Shown: piece after piece, positions 8,492-17,752 of the stretch
How the letters are laid out: every line of letters starts with the position of its first letter
Position numbering within the stretch: position 1 is the first letter of the stretch
Source: Prevotella sp. E2-28
GTDB taxonomy: Bacteria > Bacteroidota > Bacteroidia > Bacteroidales > Bacteroidaceae
Length of the DNA stretch: 64,000 bases
Direction: 5' to 3'
NCBI RefSeq assembly: GCF_022024055.1
Contig: NZ_CP091788.1
Coordinates: 3,224,001 to 3,288,000, forward strand
Position numbers and translations under genes: made by a program
The notes under the pieces: generated by a model
Databases searched by the model: none
What the model was told of the DNA's origin: nothing
What the model saw: the letters and a program-made list of their open reading frames with translations, nothing else

Positions 8492-9267
8492 AAATATCAA
8501 TGATAGGCGCAGGAGCCATGGGCGGCGCCACCGTAGAAGGCATGATCAAGGCCGACTACTTCGACAATAAGAACATCATGGTGAGCGACCCCTGCGAGGC
8601 CGTTCTCAAGAAGTTTGCAGAGCAGGGCATCAGCACCACCACCGACAACGCAAAGGCTGCGAAAGAGGCCGACGTGGTGATAGTATGCGTAAAGCCCTGG
8701 TTGGTAGAAACCGTGCTGACAGGTATCAAGGAGAGCCTGAACCCCGAGAAGCAAATTCTCGTGGTGATTGCCGCTGGTGTGAAGTCGGCCAGCATTCAGG
8801 AATGGTTGGGCGCACAGTGTCCCCCGCTGTTCCTCTGCATCCCCAATATCGCCATCGCAGAGCTGGCATCTATGACGTTCCTGGTGCCTGTAACGACTGA
8901 ATCGTCACACACGGAAACGGTGAAGGCCATCTTTGATGCCATGGGTAATACGCTGATTACCGATGAGCAGCACCTGGCAGCAGGCACTACCCTTGCCTCT
9001 TGCGGTATTGCATACGCCATGCGCTATGTGCGTGCAGCCTCAGAGGGCGGCGTAGAACTGGGTTTCAAGGCCGACCAAGCCAAGGAGATTGTGATGCAGA
9101 CCATGCTGGGTGCCGTAAAACTGCTGGAGGCTAGCGGACTGCATCCCGAGGCAGCCATCGACCTGGTGACCACCCCTGGCGGTGTGACCATCAAGGGTCT
9201 GAACGAAATGGAACATGCAGGATTCACATCTGCAGTAATCAGAGGACTTAAAGCTGGAGCGAAATAA
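8488..9267 (+). CDS. proC: Pyrroline-5-carboxylate reductase
   Basis: 259 residues; reduces pyrroline-5-carboxylate to proline with NAD(P)H. The N-terminal Rossmann motif is MIGAGAMGGATVEGMI (residues 5-20). The C-terminal dimer domain has the family block GTTLASCGIAYAMRYVRAASEGGVELG and the signature TTPGGVTIKGLNEME near residues 230-245. Its start overlaps the argD stop. ProB and ProA, which supply its substrate, lie about 5.5 kb downstream in a separate operon. Confidence 0.95.
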   Translation: MKISMIGAGAMGGATVEGMIKADYFDNKNIMVSDPCEAVLKKFAEQGISTTTDNAKAAKEADVVIVCVKPWLVETVLTGIKESLNPEKQILVVIAAGVKSASIQEWLGAQCPPLFLCIPNIAIAELASMTFLVPVTTESSHTETVKAIFDAMGNTLITDEQHLAAGTTLASCGIAYAMRYVRAASEGGVELGFKADQAKEIVMQTMLGAVKLLEASGLHPEAAIDLVTTPGGVTIKGLNEMEHAGFTSAVIRGLKAGAK

Positions 9268-9269
9268 CT

Positions 9270-9827
9270 ATGGACGAGCAACTGAAACAGATTGGTGAGC
9301 GTTTGCGCGGACTGCGCGACGTACTCGATATCCCCGTGAGCGAGATGGCTGAGACCATCGGCATCTCAGCAGAGAAGTACGAAAAGATAGAGGCTGGCGA
9401 GATGGACATCACCATTTCGAACCTGATGAAGATAGCCCATAAGTATGGTGTATCTACCGAGGAGCTGATCTTTGCCGAGGCACCTCACATGAAGTCGTAC
9501 TACGTGACACGTAAGGGTCAGGGCATGAGCATTGAGCGTACGAAAGCGTATAAATACCAGAGTCTGGTAGGCGGTTTCGTGAATCACAAGGCCGACGTGT
9601 TCATCGTTACCGTAGAGCCGAAGCCCGAGGCAAACGTGGTGTACAAGAACTCACACCCAGGTCAGGAGTTCAACCTCGTACTCGAAGGAAAGATGGAACT
9701 CTACATCGCTGGCAAGACCATCGTGCTGGAAGAGGGCGACAGCATCTATTTCGATGCCACCAAACCCCACGGCATGTTGGCAATGGGTGATAAACCCGTG
9801 AAATTCCTTGCATTTACTGTTGAATAA
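9270..9827 (+). CDS. XRE-family regulator with C-terminal cupin domain
   Basis: 185 residues. Residues 7-65 form an XRE helix-turn-helix (IGERLRGLRDVLDIPVSEMA, then ISAEKYEKIEAGEMDITISN), and residues 105-185 a small cupin barrel (HPGQEFNLVLEGKMELYIAG, GDSIYFDATKPHGM). Such proteins usually sense a small ligand and regulate a neighbouring metabolic gene. It lies 2 bases after proC and just before an acyl-CoA synthetase gene, a pair I associate with Bacteroidales, so the synthetase substrate or product may be its ligand (inference). Confidence 0.88.
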   Translation: MDEQLKQIGERLRGLRDVLDIPVSEMAETIGISAEKYEKIEAGEMDITISNLMKIAHKYGVSTEELIFAEAPHMKSYYVTRKGQGMSIERTKAYKYQSLVGGFVNHKADVFIVTVEPKPEANVVYKNSHPGQEFNLVLEGKMELYIAGKTIVLEEGDSIYFDATKPHGMLAMGDKPVKFLAFTVE

Positions 9828-9830
9828 AAA

Positions 9831-9868
9831 ACTCACCCCGACCCCTCCCTGTGAGGGAGGGGAGCAGT
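9831..9868. repeat. GC-rich palindromic repeat, left copy
   Basis: Contains the palindrome CCCCTCCCT / AGGGAGGGG around a 3-base centre. The whole 38-bp element is an inverted copy of 9920-9957. It starts 3 bases after the stop of the XRE/cupin gene. Such palindromes are dispersed repeats in several Bacteroidetes. Confidence 0.85.
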
Positions 9869-9888
9869 TACATACACTAACAAAAAAA

Positions 9889-11610
9889 ATGGAGAAGAAT
9901 AAGGATACACAAGGACTATCTACTCCCCTCCCTAACAGGGAGGGGCAGGGGGTGAGTCTTCTGGAAAGATTCCTGAAGCAGACAAGCTTCACCTCTGTTG
10001 AGGATTATAACAAGAATTTAGAGTTCATCATCCCCGAGCACTTCAACTTTGCTTACGATGTGATGGACGCATGGGCTGCAGAGGCACCCGAGAAACTAGC
10101 ACTGCTCTGGACTAACGACCAGGGCAAAGAGATTCGTGCTACATACGCACAACTGAAAGAACAGAGCGATCAGGCTGCTGCCTATCTGCAGTCGCTCGGC
10201 ATTGGCAAGGGCGACCCCGTGATGCTCATCCTGAAACGCCACTATGAGTGGTGGATTATCATGCTGGCCCTGTGTAAGATTGGCGCCATCGTGATTCCTG
10301 CTACCCATATGCTGACGAAGCACGACTACGTCTATCGTAACACACGCGCCTCAGTGAAGGCCATCATCTGTGCCGACGACGACTATATCATCAGTCAGAT
10401 TAAGCTGGCCATGGCCGAGAGTCCTACGGTGAAGCAATATATCACCCTGCGCGATGAAGAAGGTTTCCACAACTGGAGAAAGGAATGGCAGCAGGCACCG
10501 AAGTTCGAACGTCCCGCCTTCGTGAACAACAACGAAGACACGATGATTATGTACTTCACCAGTGGAACCAGCGGCGAGCCGAAGATGGTGGCTCACGACT
10601 ACCTCTACGCCATGGGACACCTCACCACGGGTGTGTTCTGGCACAACCTGCACGAGGGTTCGCTGCACCTGACGGTGGCAGACACCGGTTGGGGTAAAGC
10701 CGTATGGGGTAAGTTCTACGGACAATGGTTTGCTGGTGCTACCGTGTTCGTGTTCGACCATGAGAAGTTCAATGCCGACACGCTGCTGCGTCAAATGGAG
10801 AAATACAAAGTGACCTCATTCTGCGCACCTCCCACCATCTATCGTTTCATGATTCGTGAGGATTTGTCGAAGTATGATCTCTCAGCACTACAATACTGCA
10901 CTACAGCAGGCGAGGCCCTGAACCCCGCCGTATTTGATAAGTTCAAGGAAAAGACAGGCATTCAGATGATGGAGGGCTTCGGACAGACCGAGACCACCAT
11001 GACACTGGGCACCTTCCCCTGGATGAAACCAAAGCCCGGTTCAATGGGTATTCCCAATGCCCAGTACAACATCGACCTGATTCGTGCCGACGGCACACCT
11101 TGCGAGGATGGTGAGAAGGGAGAAATAGTAGTACGTGTGGGCGACAAGAAGCCTGTAGGTCTGTTTAAAGGCTACTATCGCGACGAGGAGAAGACCCGCG
11201 AGGCTTGGCACGACGGACTCTATCACACAGGCGATATGGCTTGGCGTGATGAGGACGGCTACTACTGGTTCGAGGGTCGTATTGACGACGTGATCAAGTC
11301 ATCAGGCTATCGTATCGGTCCGTTCGAGGTAGAGAGCGCCCTGATGACTCACCCCGCTGTCGTAGAATGCGCTATCACGGGTGTGCCCGATGATATCCGC
11401 GGCATGGTGGTGAAGGCTACCGTGGTATTAGGTAAGGAATGGAAGGACAAAGCAGGTGATGCACTCATCAAGGAGTTGCAGGAACACGTCAAGAAAGAGA
11501 CCGCTCCCTACAAATACCCACGTATCATTGAGTTTGTTGACGAACTGCCGAAGACCATCAGCGGAAAGATAAGACGCGTGGAAATCAGAGAAAAAGACAA
11601 ACGGAAATAG
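9889..11610 (+). CDS. AMP-forming acyl-CoA synthetase (medium-chain/acetate-type family)
   Basis: 573 residues; activates a carboxylic acid through an acyl-adenylate to an acyl-CoA. Motifs: MYFTSGTSGEPKMVAHDY (ATP loop), MEGFGQTETTM, YHTGDMAWRDEDGYYWFEGR, DDVIKSSGYRIGPFEVE, and the C-terminal lysine in PKTISGKIRRVEIRE. The substrate cannot be read from sequence; the ACSM-like layout suggests a short or medium chain or aromatic acid. The ATG at 9889 is chosen over an upstream TTG because it leaves the left repeat non-coding. Residues 12-22 (TPLPNREGQGV) are encoded by the second copy of the palindromic repeat, so the N-terminus is partly repeat-derived. Last gene of the argD run. Confidence 0.9.
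   Translation: MEKNKDTQGLSTPLPNREGQGVSLLERFLKQTSFTSVEDYNKNLEFIIPEHFNFAYDVMDAWAAEAPEKLALLWTNDQGKEIRATYAQLKEQSDQAAAYLQSLGIGKGDPVMLILKRHYEWWIIMLALCKIGAIVIPATHMLTKHDYVYRNTRASVKAIICADDDYIISQIKLAMAESPTVKQYITLRDEEGFHNWRKEWQQAPKFERPAFVNNNEDTMIMYFTSGTSGEPKMVAHDYLYAMGHLTTGVFWHNLHEGSLHLTVADTGWGKAVWGKFYGQWFAGATVFVFDHEKFNADTLLRQMEKYKVTSFCAPPTIYRFMIREDLSKYDLSALQYCTTAGEALNPAVFDKFKEKTGIQMMEGFGQTETTMTLGTFPWMKPKPGSMGIPNAQYNIDLIRADGTPCEDGEKGEIVVRVGDKKPVGLFKGYYRDEEKTREAWHDGLYHTGDMAWRDEDGYYWFEGRIDDVIKSSGYRIGPFEVESALMTHPAVVECAITGVPDDIRGMVVKATVVLGKEWKDKAGDALIKELQEHVKKETAPYKYPRIIEFVDELPKTISGKIRRVEIREKDKRK
9920..9957. repeat. GC-rich palindromic repeat, right copy, inside the coding sequence
   Basis: Inverted counterpart of 9831-9868, with the inner palindrome CCCCTCCCT / AGGGAGGGG. 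It lies in frame within the first 25 codons of the acyl-CoA synthetase. Together the two copies could form a long stem that hides the start codon. Confidence 0.85.
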
Positions 11611-11640
11611 AGATGTTTCACTGATAAAACTATTTTGCCT

Positions 11641-13743
11641 ATGAAGAAAATTCTGTTTTTTATCGTCAGTGCTCTGATCATAACTGTTAACAGTTGGGGG
11701 CAGGGCACTGCGGCTAATATCCCCAACCAGAAGTTGGAGACGCCGTTATTCTATTTCGACAATCCCGATGGTACCATCGAAACGTTTCCAGAATATGTTA
11801 TTCCTGGTCTGGAGAAGCGCATGATGAGTATCTCATCATCGAAGTATGCCAATCCGCTGAAAAACGAAGCCGATCCCAATCTTAACGAATGGATTCAACT
11901 GTTCTTCGGCAGGAAGACCCGTACCGCCGTGTTCGTATTCGACACAAAGGAATCGGCCAAAGGTGGTATGATGACGGCAACGGTCTATTCATCCACCCTG
12001 CTGGGCCTATGGGGCGCACTCTGGGAAGGTATGCGTGACAAGGTAGGTAAGGCGTTAGATGAAGCCCTCCCCGGTAAGGTCACCAAAAAGGGTTCGTACA
12101 AGGATTATATCACGCAGGAAAAGCCCGAGGAACTGATGTTCAACGGACATGAGGCAGGACACATTGTATGGAAGATGGATATGAGCAACTCATGGCTCGG
12201 CCTCTTGGCAGCATCAGACATCAGCATGGTTTTCGACCTCTATTCCTACTATGATGAGGAATTCGACAAAATCGTGTGCGTGCTCTTCACCTATTCCGAC
12301 ATCAAGGAACCTGAGACAAAAGGCGGAAAGGTTGCGGCAGGCGTCATGAAGGTGTTCAGTTCCGTCACGGGTTACTACGATGAGAAGAGTGGTAATACCG
12401 AACTGGCTAACATGTTTGAGCATCAGGACATGATTAAGTACTTCAAGGAGCACTTCCACCTGAAGAAGATAGAGAAACGCATAGAGACTGATATAGAGAA
12501 ACGCATAGGAGACCCGCCACCACCATGCGTGGCAGAGTTCGTTGGCACACCACAAAAGCCCAAGTTGAAACTCTGTGATATCATTATCAACATCCGTCTC
12601 AGGCAACTACCACAAGACAGCATACCAGGGGATAAACCTGATAAGCCCAAACCTCCTGTAAAGCCAAAACCCATACAGCCAGTAATTCCAGGACCTCCAG
12701 GAACCCCAGGACCTAAAAAGTACGGAGATTCACCTGCGACTGGCAAAATCGGTGTCGTGCAACAGGAAGAGAGCATAGAGCGTGAGCTGGAAGAAGACAG
12801 CAAGAACGTTTATATGCTGCAGGCTGCGTATGGCAGCAAGAATGGTGTCATTGCTGTAGAAAAGAACACAGGAAACGTGTTTGAGGCTGTTCCTACGAAG
12901 GTGAAGAAAGACCGTCCCACCATCTATAGTATCGGCGCACATGGTGACAACCTCTATCTGGATGTCGATGGCGTGGGCATCATACGCTATGATGGCAAGA
13001 GCATCGACAGTTCAGAGAAGCTAGTACAAGACCCCGACTTCAAACCCGGTTGGACTGGTTCGCCTTTCAAGCGCATCATCTTCTCGCCCAACGGTCGCTA
13101 CATGGCCTATGTGGGAACACGTGCCAAGGTCTATGACTTAGAAAACAATAACGAATGTATCAAGTCAACATACGAATGCGGTGGTACTTCGCAAGTACTG
13201 ACCGACGATGGTGATTTGTTCAGCGTTGATGTTTACCGCATACTTGTGGCACGTAACAACGGCAACAAGGATGAAGGTGTATCATCAGAAGCTATGGTGA
13301 ACGACATTACCGGTGGCTCACCCTGTCAACTCCATCTTGTAGGCAACGAGGTGTATATCACTGGTGGTAAGAAGCTGATGAAGACCGATATGAAGAAGTT
13401 CGACTGGCAACTGGTAAGCACCATGCCTGGCACTGAGAAATACAAGATCAGCGAGATTTCCAAGACAGGAAATGGCTTTGCTGTGACCGATGCCGGTGGC
13501 AGCTTCAACGTACATGCCTCATTCAGCGCTAGCGGTTCTACACCTGTTCTGATGAAGAAGATTCAGACAAACTTAAAGAATCAGTTCCGTCAAGACATCG
13601 ACACCCACAACGTCACCAGTCTGCACTACGACCAGATGGGTAATCTGTGGCTGCAATACAGCGATGCCGGCTACGTTATCTATAATACCGCAGGAATAAA
13701 AGGACTCAGCAAGATAGCCGGAAAGTTCGTTTTATACAAATAA
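11641..13743 (+). CDS. Unrecognised exported protein with Pro-rich linker and propeller-like C-terminus
   Basis: 700 residues. Signal peptide MKKILFFIVSALIITVNSWG. I see three parts: an N-terminal alpha/beta part (about 30-300), a linker at about 325-365 rich in Pro and Lys with a collagen-like PGPPGTPGPKK, and a C-terminal part (about 380-700) of repeated short strands (YSIGAHGDNLYLDVDGVGII, FSPNGRYMAYVGTRAKVYDL, LHYDQMGNLWLQYSDAG) that looks like a beta-propeller. A short repeat (KKIEKRIETDIEKRIGD) precedes the linker. The start is taken at the ATG 11641 and not the TTG at 11635. Its stop is 8 bases from the stop of the convergent AEC gene. No function is offered. Confidence 0.7.
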   Translation: MKKILFFIVSALIITVNSWGQGTAANIPNQKLETPLFYFDNPDGTIETFPEYVIPGLEKRMMSISSSKYANPLKNEADPNLNEWIQLFFGRKTRTAVFVFDTKESAKGGMMTATVYSSTLLGLWGALWEGMRDKVGKALDEALPGKVTKKGSYKDYITQEKPEELMFNGHEAGHIVWKMDMSNSWLGLLAASDISMVFDLYSYYDEEFDKIVCVLFTYSDIKEPETKGGKVAAGVMKVFSSVTGYYDEKSGNTELANMFEHQDMIKYFKEHFHLKKIEKRIETDIEKRIGDPPPPCVAEFVGTPQKPKLKLCDIIINIRLRQLPQDSIPGDKPDKPKPPVKPKPIQPVIPGPPGTPGPKKYGDSPATGKIGVVQQEESIERELEEDSKNVYMLQAAYGSKNGVIAVEKNTGNVFEAVPTKVKKDRPTIYSIGAHGDNLYLDVDGVGIIRYDGKSIDSSEKLVQDPDFKPGWTGSPFKRIIFSPNGRYMAYVGTRAKVYDLENNNECIKSTYECGGTSQVLTDDGDLFSVDVYRILVARNNGNKDEGVSSEAMVNDITGGSPCQLHLVGNEVYITGGKKLMKTDMKKFDWQLVSTMPGTEKYKISEISKTGNGFAVTDAGGSFNVHASFSASGSTPVLMKKIQTNLKNQFRQDIDTHNVTSLHYDQMGNLWLQYSDAGYVIYNTAGIKGLSKIAGKFVLYK

Positions 13744-13751
13744 CAAGACCG

Positions 13752-14660
13752 TTACATTAGTAATACCAATAACGGTATCGTAAGCATTGATAGCAGGGTT
13801 GTGATAAACGTCAACTCTGCTATTAATGTAGTATCACGTCCGTACTTCAGACAGAGAATAGTGCCGTATGTGGCTACCGGCATTGCAATAACCACCGTAT
13901 TGATATTCGTCACAAAGGAATCGAAGCCTAGGGCACGGCACAGGAAATGCACGCCTAAGGGCAATAGGGCCAAGCGAAGGAAGGTGGTGGCATAGACCAC
14001 GGGCGTACCCAGCAGGGCACGGAGCGGCAATTGCGACATCGACGAACCGATAATCAGCAGGGCAGCAGGCACGGTTATATTACCAATCATTGTGAGTGGT
14101 TGACTGACATAACCTGGGATATTATCAATGCCAAGCGCCACAATCAGCATGGACAGATAAGCCGAGAGCATTGGCGTGCTGTAGAGCACCTTCTTATTAA
14201 AGCGCTGACGATTAGGTCCTTCACCACCCGTAATCATGACTGTACCAATAGTAAAGACTGCAAAGGTGTTCACCACGTTCAGCACGGCAGCATAGAACAC
14301 CGCCTGATTGCCAAAGATACTTGCCACCACAGGATAACCCATGAACCCCACATTTCCAAATACTAATGCAAAAGCCACCACACCTCGCTCGTCAATCTTA
14401 CGGGTCAGCACACGAGAAAGAGCCCATGCCGCAACCGTCAGCACCACATACGTAAAAGCACTGATACCCAAGAGCGGAAGGATATAACGGCGATCGGGCA
14501 GTTCACCTGTCATTGCCGACGAGAGAATCAATGCCGGGCACGTCCAGTTGATGACCAGGCTGGATAGTTTTCGATCGAACTCGCCTCCCATATAATTCAT
14601 CTTGCCTGCCGCATAACCCACCACGACAATGACAAAAAGGGTTATCATCACTTCAAACAT
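13752..14660 (-). CDS. AEC-family (auxin efflux carrier-like) transporter
   Basis: 302 residues, almost entirely hydrophobic, with about ten predicted membrane spans in two halves. The order of motifs fits the AEC/YfdV family: a first half ending near WALSRVLTRK, then ALVFGNVGFMGYPVV (the conserved NxG-type element), and a second half with IPGYVSQPLTMIGNITVPAALLIIGSSMS. Family members are secondary carriers of malate or other carboxylates; the substrate here is unknown. Transcribed divergently from proB, from a shared promoter region. Confidence 0.85.
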   Translation of the reverse strand: MFEVMITLFVIVVVGYAAGKMNYMGGEFDRKLSSLVINWTCPALILSSAMTGELPDRRYILPLLGISAFTYVVLTVAAWALSRVLTRKIDERGVVAFALVFGNVGFMGYPVVASIFGNQAVFYAAVLNVVNTFAVFTIGTVMITGGEGPNRQRFNKKVLYSTPMLSAYLSMLIVALGIDNIPGYVSQPLTMIGNITVPAALLIIGSSMSQLPLRALLGTPVVYATTFLRLALLPLGVHFLCRALGFDSFVTNINTVVIAMPVATYGTILCLKYGRDTTLIAELTFITTLLSMLTIPLLVLLM

Positions 14661-14705
14661 ACTAATAAAAGTGCTACTTTCACATTCTTTTTCTTAATGA
14701 GGGTG

Positions 14706-14734
14706 CAAAATTACAATTTTTCTTCGTAATTTTG
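14706..14734. promoter_or_regulatory. Face-to-face promoters of the AEC gene and proB
   Basis: TAATTTTG on the plus strand (14727-14734) points to proB, and TAATTTTG on the minus strand (14713-14706) points to the AEC gene. With their flanking bases the two boxes form a perfect 10-bp inverted repeat (GCAAAATTAC and GTAATTTTGC). Each polymerase footprint would cover the other, so the two promoters should exclude one another. Good -33 boxes are not visible. Confidence 0.6.
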
Positions 14735-14771
14735 CAGCAGATTGTTATTTTATTTGAGAAAAGGATAAACA

Positions 14772-15545
14772 ATGAAGAGAAGAATCGTCATCAAGGTTGG
14801 CTCGAACGTACTGACCCGACCAGACGGAAAACTTGACGTAACACGTATGTCGGCACTGGTCGACCAGATAGCTTGGCTGCGTCAGCAAGGCATCGAGGTT
14901 ATCCTCGTTTCATCAGGTGCTGTGGCATGTGGACGCAGAGAACTGACCGTAGACCACTCGCTGGACAGCGTAGAGCAGCGCCAGTTGTTCTCGGCTGTAG
15001 GTCAGGGAAAGCTCATCGGTCTTTACTATGACCTATTCCGTGAGTTCAATATCCACGTGGGGCAGGTGCTCACCATGAAGGAGAACTTCCAGCCAGGCGA
15101 ACAGTATCGTAACCAGCAGGCCTGTATGAAGGTCATGTTGGAAAACGATGTGTTGCCTATCGTCAACGAGAACGACACGGTGAGCGTCACAGAGCTGATG
15201 TTTACCGATAACGATGAGCTGTCGGGTCTCATCGCACAGATGATGGAAGCCGACACGCTGATTCTGCTCTCAAATATCGACGGCATCTACAACGGACATC
15301 CCGACAACCCCGATTCCCAGATTATTCCTGTTGTAGAACCAGGGGGCGACCTCTCGAAATACATCAAGGAAGAAAAGAGTGCCTTCGGACGAGGCGGTAT
15401 GCACTCCAAGTACACCACTGCCCAAAAGGTACAGCAGGCAGGCATCCGCGTCATCATTGCAAATGGTGAGCGTGAAAACATCCTCATAGACCTCTTTGAA
15501 AATAAAGACAATACACCACATACAGAGTTCATACCATGCAACTAA
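14772..15545 (+). CDS. proB: Glutamate 5-kinase without PUA domain
   Basis: 257 residues; phosphorylates glutamate, the first step to proline. It has the amino acid kinase fold signatures VIKVGSNVL (residues 6-14), [42 protein letters not shown] and the nucleotide-site block [19 protein letters not shown]. The E. coli enzyme has about 367 residues with a C-terminal PUA domain; that domain is absent here. The last codons overlap proA by 10 bases, so the two enzymes, which channel an unstable acyl phosphate, are translationally coupled. Confidence 0.94.
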   Translation: MKRRIVIKVGSNVLTRPDGKLDVTRMSALVDQIAWLRQQGIEVILVSSGAVACGRRELTVDHSLDSVEQRQLFSAVGQGKLIGLYYDLFREFNIHVGQVLTMKENFQPGEQYRNQQACMKVMLENDVLPIVNENDTVSVTELMFTDNDELSGLIAQMMEADTLILLSNIDGIYNGHPDNPDSQIIPVVEPGGDLSKYIKEEKSAFGRGGMHSKYTTAQKVQQAGIRVIIANGERENILIDLFENKDNTPHTEFIPCN

Positions 15546-16723
15546 AAGATACTTTTGAACGAGTAAAGCGTGCCAGCAAGAGTTTGGCTCTGCTCAGCGA
15601 TGCCCAGCGTAACGAGATTCTGAATGCCGTGGCAGAGGCCATTATCTGTCAGAAGGAGAGAATCCTGAAGGCTAACGCAGAGGATTTGGCGAAGATGGAC
15701 AAGGCCAATCCGCTATACGATAGACTACAACTGACCGACAGCCGACTGGAAGGTATTGCTGGCGACATGCGCAACGTGGCCACCCTCCCCTCGCCGCTGG
15801 GTCATGTCACCAAGCAAAAGACACTGCCTAACGGACTGCGTCTCTGTCGTGTGAGTGTGCCTTTCGGCGTGATTGGCATGATTTACGAGGCTCGTCCTAA
15901 CGTTACGTTCGATGTCTTCTCACTCTGTTTCAAGAGTGGTAATGCCTGCATACTGAAAGGCGGTAAGGATGCCGACTGCTCTAATCGCGAGGAGGTAGCC
16001 CTGATTCATGAGATACTTGAGAAATATGGCGTGTCAAAGGATGTCGTTGCGCTTTTACCTGCCACCCACGAGGCTACAGGCGAGATGCTGAATGCAGTAG
16101 GATATGTAGATCTCTGCATCCCTCGTGGTGGACGCAAGCTCATCGACTTCGTACGTGATACGGCTCGCATCCCTGTTATTGAAACAGGCGCTGGCGTGGT
16201 GCATATCTATTTCGACAAGGATGGTGACTTAGAGAAAGGAAAGGCCATCATCAATAATGCGAAGACCCGCCGCGTCAGTGTTTGTAATGCACTCGACACG
16301 CTGCTCGTCCACAAAGACAGGGAGGGTGAATTGGACGAGTTGCTGGCTCCGATGAAAGGAAAGGTGGAGTTCTTCTTCAATGACGAAAGTCGCTACGACA
16401 CCGAATTCATGGACTACAAGATGAATGTCGTAACCGTCAACTCTTTAGAGGAGGCTCTCGATCATATTGACCAACACGGCAGCGGACATAGCGAGGCTAT
16501 CGTCACAGAGGATGAAGCAGCAGCCCGTAAGTTCCAAGCCCATGTTGATGCCGCCTGCGTCTATTGGAACGCGCCTACCTCATTCACCGATGGTGCCCAA
16601 TTCGGTCTTGGTGCCGAGATTGGCATCTCTACGCAGAAGTTAGGCCCTCGCGGTCCTATGGCACTCGAAGAGATTTGCACCTACAAATGGCTCATTGAAG
16701 GCGAAGGACAGATAAGGAGTTAA
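15536..16723 (+). CDS. proA: Glutamate-5-semialdehyde dehydrogenase (gamma-glutamyl phosphate reductase)
   Basis: 395 residues; reduces glutamyl 5-phosphate with NADPH to glutamate semialdehyde. Aldehyde dehydrogenase superfamily: the [22 protein letters not shown] block is at about 103-121, [17 protein letters not shown] follows, and the catalytic cysteine is in [15 protein letters not shown] near residue 250. The C-terminal [20 protein letters not shown] is a ProA signature. Starts inside the end of proB and is followed after 34 bases by argF'. Confidence 0.95.
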   Translation: MQLKDTFERVKRASKSLALLSDAQRNEILNAVAEAIICQKERILKANAEDLAKMDKANPLYDRLQLTDSRLEGIAGDMRNVATLPSPLGHVTKQKTLPNGLRLCRVSVPFGVIGMIYEARPNVTFDVFSLCFKSGNACILKGGKDADCSNREEVALIHEILEKYGVSKDVVALLPATHEATGEMLNAVGYVDLCIPRGGRKLIDFVRDTARIPVIETGAGVVHIYFDKDGDLEKGKAIINNAKTRRVSVCNALDTLLVHKDREGELDELLAPMKGKVEFFFNDESRYDTEFMDYKMNVVTVNSLEEALDHIDQHGSGHSEAIVTEDEAAARKFQAHVDAACVYWNAPTSFTDGAQFGLGAEIGISTQKLGPRGPMALEEICTYKWLIEGEGQIRS

Positions 16724-16757
16724 GAGTTAAGAGTTAAAAAAATAAGAGATAAAAGAT

Positions 16758-17723
16758 ATGAAAAGCTTCATAAACGTACAGGACCTGGGACCTTTGGATA
16801 AGGCATTGGCCGAGGCATTCGAGATTAAGAACAATCGTTATAAGTATCAGCATCTGGGTAAGAACAAGACCCTGATGATGATTTTCTTCAATAACTCACT
16901 GCGCACACGCCTCTCCACCCAGAAGGCAGCAATGAACCTGGGCATGAATGTCATCGTGCTCGACGTGAATGCTGGCGCCTGGAAACTGGAGACAGAGCGT
17001 GGTGTCATCATGGATGGCGACAAGAGTGAGCACTTGCTTGAGGCTATCCCCGTGATGGGCTGCTACTGCGACCTCATAGGTGTACGTTCGTTTGCAGGTC
17101 TTACAGACCGTGAGTACGACTATGCCGAGACTGTGCTACAGCAATTCATCAAGTACTCTGGTCGTCCCGTCTTCGCTATGGAGACAGCTACCGTGCATCC
17201 CTTGCAGGCTTTTGCCGACTTGATTACAATTGAAGAGCACAAGACCGTGAAGAAGCCAAAAGTCGTTTTGACTTGGGCTCCTCATTGCCGTGCTTTACCT
17301 CAGGCCGTTCCCAACAGCTTTGCTGAGTGGATGAACGCTGCCGAGGATGTAGATTTGGTAATTACGCATCCCAAGGGTTATGAGCTTGACCCACAGTTCG
17401 TTGGCAATGCCCGTGTAGAGTATGACCAGAAAAAAGCCTTCGAGGGTGCCGACTTCATCTATGCCAAGAACTGGAGTAACCCTGGCGTGACCAACCTCGC
17501 CGACTACGGAAAGATTACTTGTGAGGACCGCTCATGGACGGTAGATACCGAGCATATGTCATGGACCAATAACGGTAAGTTTATGCACTGTCTGCCCGTA
17601 CGTCGTAACCTCATCGTGACCGATGATGTGATTGAGTCAAAGAACTCGCTGGTTATCCCCGAAGCAGCCAACCGCGAGATTAGCTGCTCGGTGGTTCTGA
17701 AGCGAATGCTGGAAGCGATTTAA
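16758..17723 (+). CDS. argF': N-succinylornithine (or acetylornithine) carbamoyltransferase
   Basis: 321 residues; makes N-acyl-citrulline from carbamoyl phosphate and N-acyl-ornithine in the Bacteroidetes version of arginine synthesis. The carbamoyl phosphate site is the variant FFNNSLRTRLSTQKA (residues 43-57) and not the STRTR of ordinary OTCases. Other blocks: VLTWAPHCRALPQAVPNSFA and FMHCLPVRRN. It closely resembles, from memory, the Bacteroides fragilis succinylornithine transcarbamylase. In that enzyme a proline at about position 90 is reported to select succinyl and a glutamate acetyl; here the codon is serine (GDKSEHLLEA, residue 90). Third gene of the proB run. Confidence 0.9.
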   Translation: MKSFINVQDLGPLDKALAEAFEIKNNRYKYQHLGKNKTLMMIFFNNSLRTRLSTQKAAMNLGMNVIVLDVNAGAWKLETERGVIMDGDKSEHLLEAIPVMGCYCDLIGVRSFAGLTDREYDYAETVLQQFIKYSGRPVFAMETATVHPLQAFADLITIEEHKTVKKPKVVLTWAPHCRALPQAVPNSFAEWMNAAEDVDLVITHPKGYELDPQFVGNARVEYDQKKAFEGADFIYAKNWSNPGVTNLADYGKITCEDRSWTVDTEHMSWTNNGKFMHCLPVRRNLIVTDDVIESKNSLVIPEAANREISCSVVLKRMLEAI

Positions 17724-17752
17724 TAATTTTAAATTTGGAATTATAAATTATA

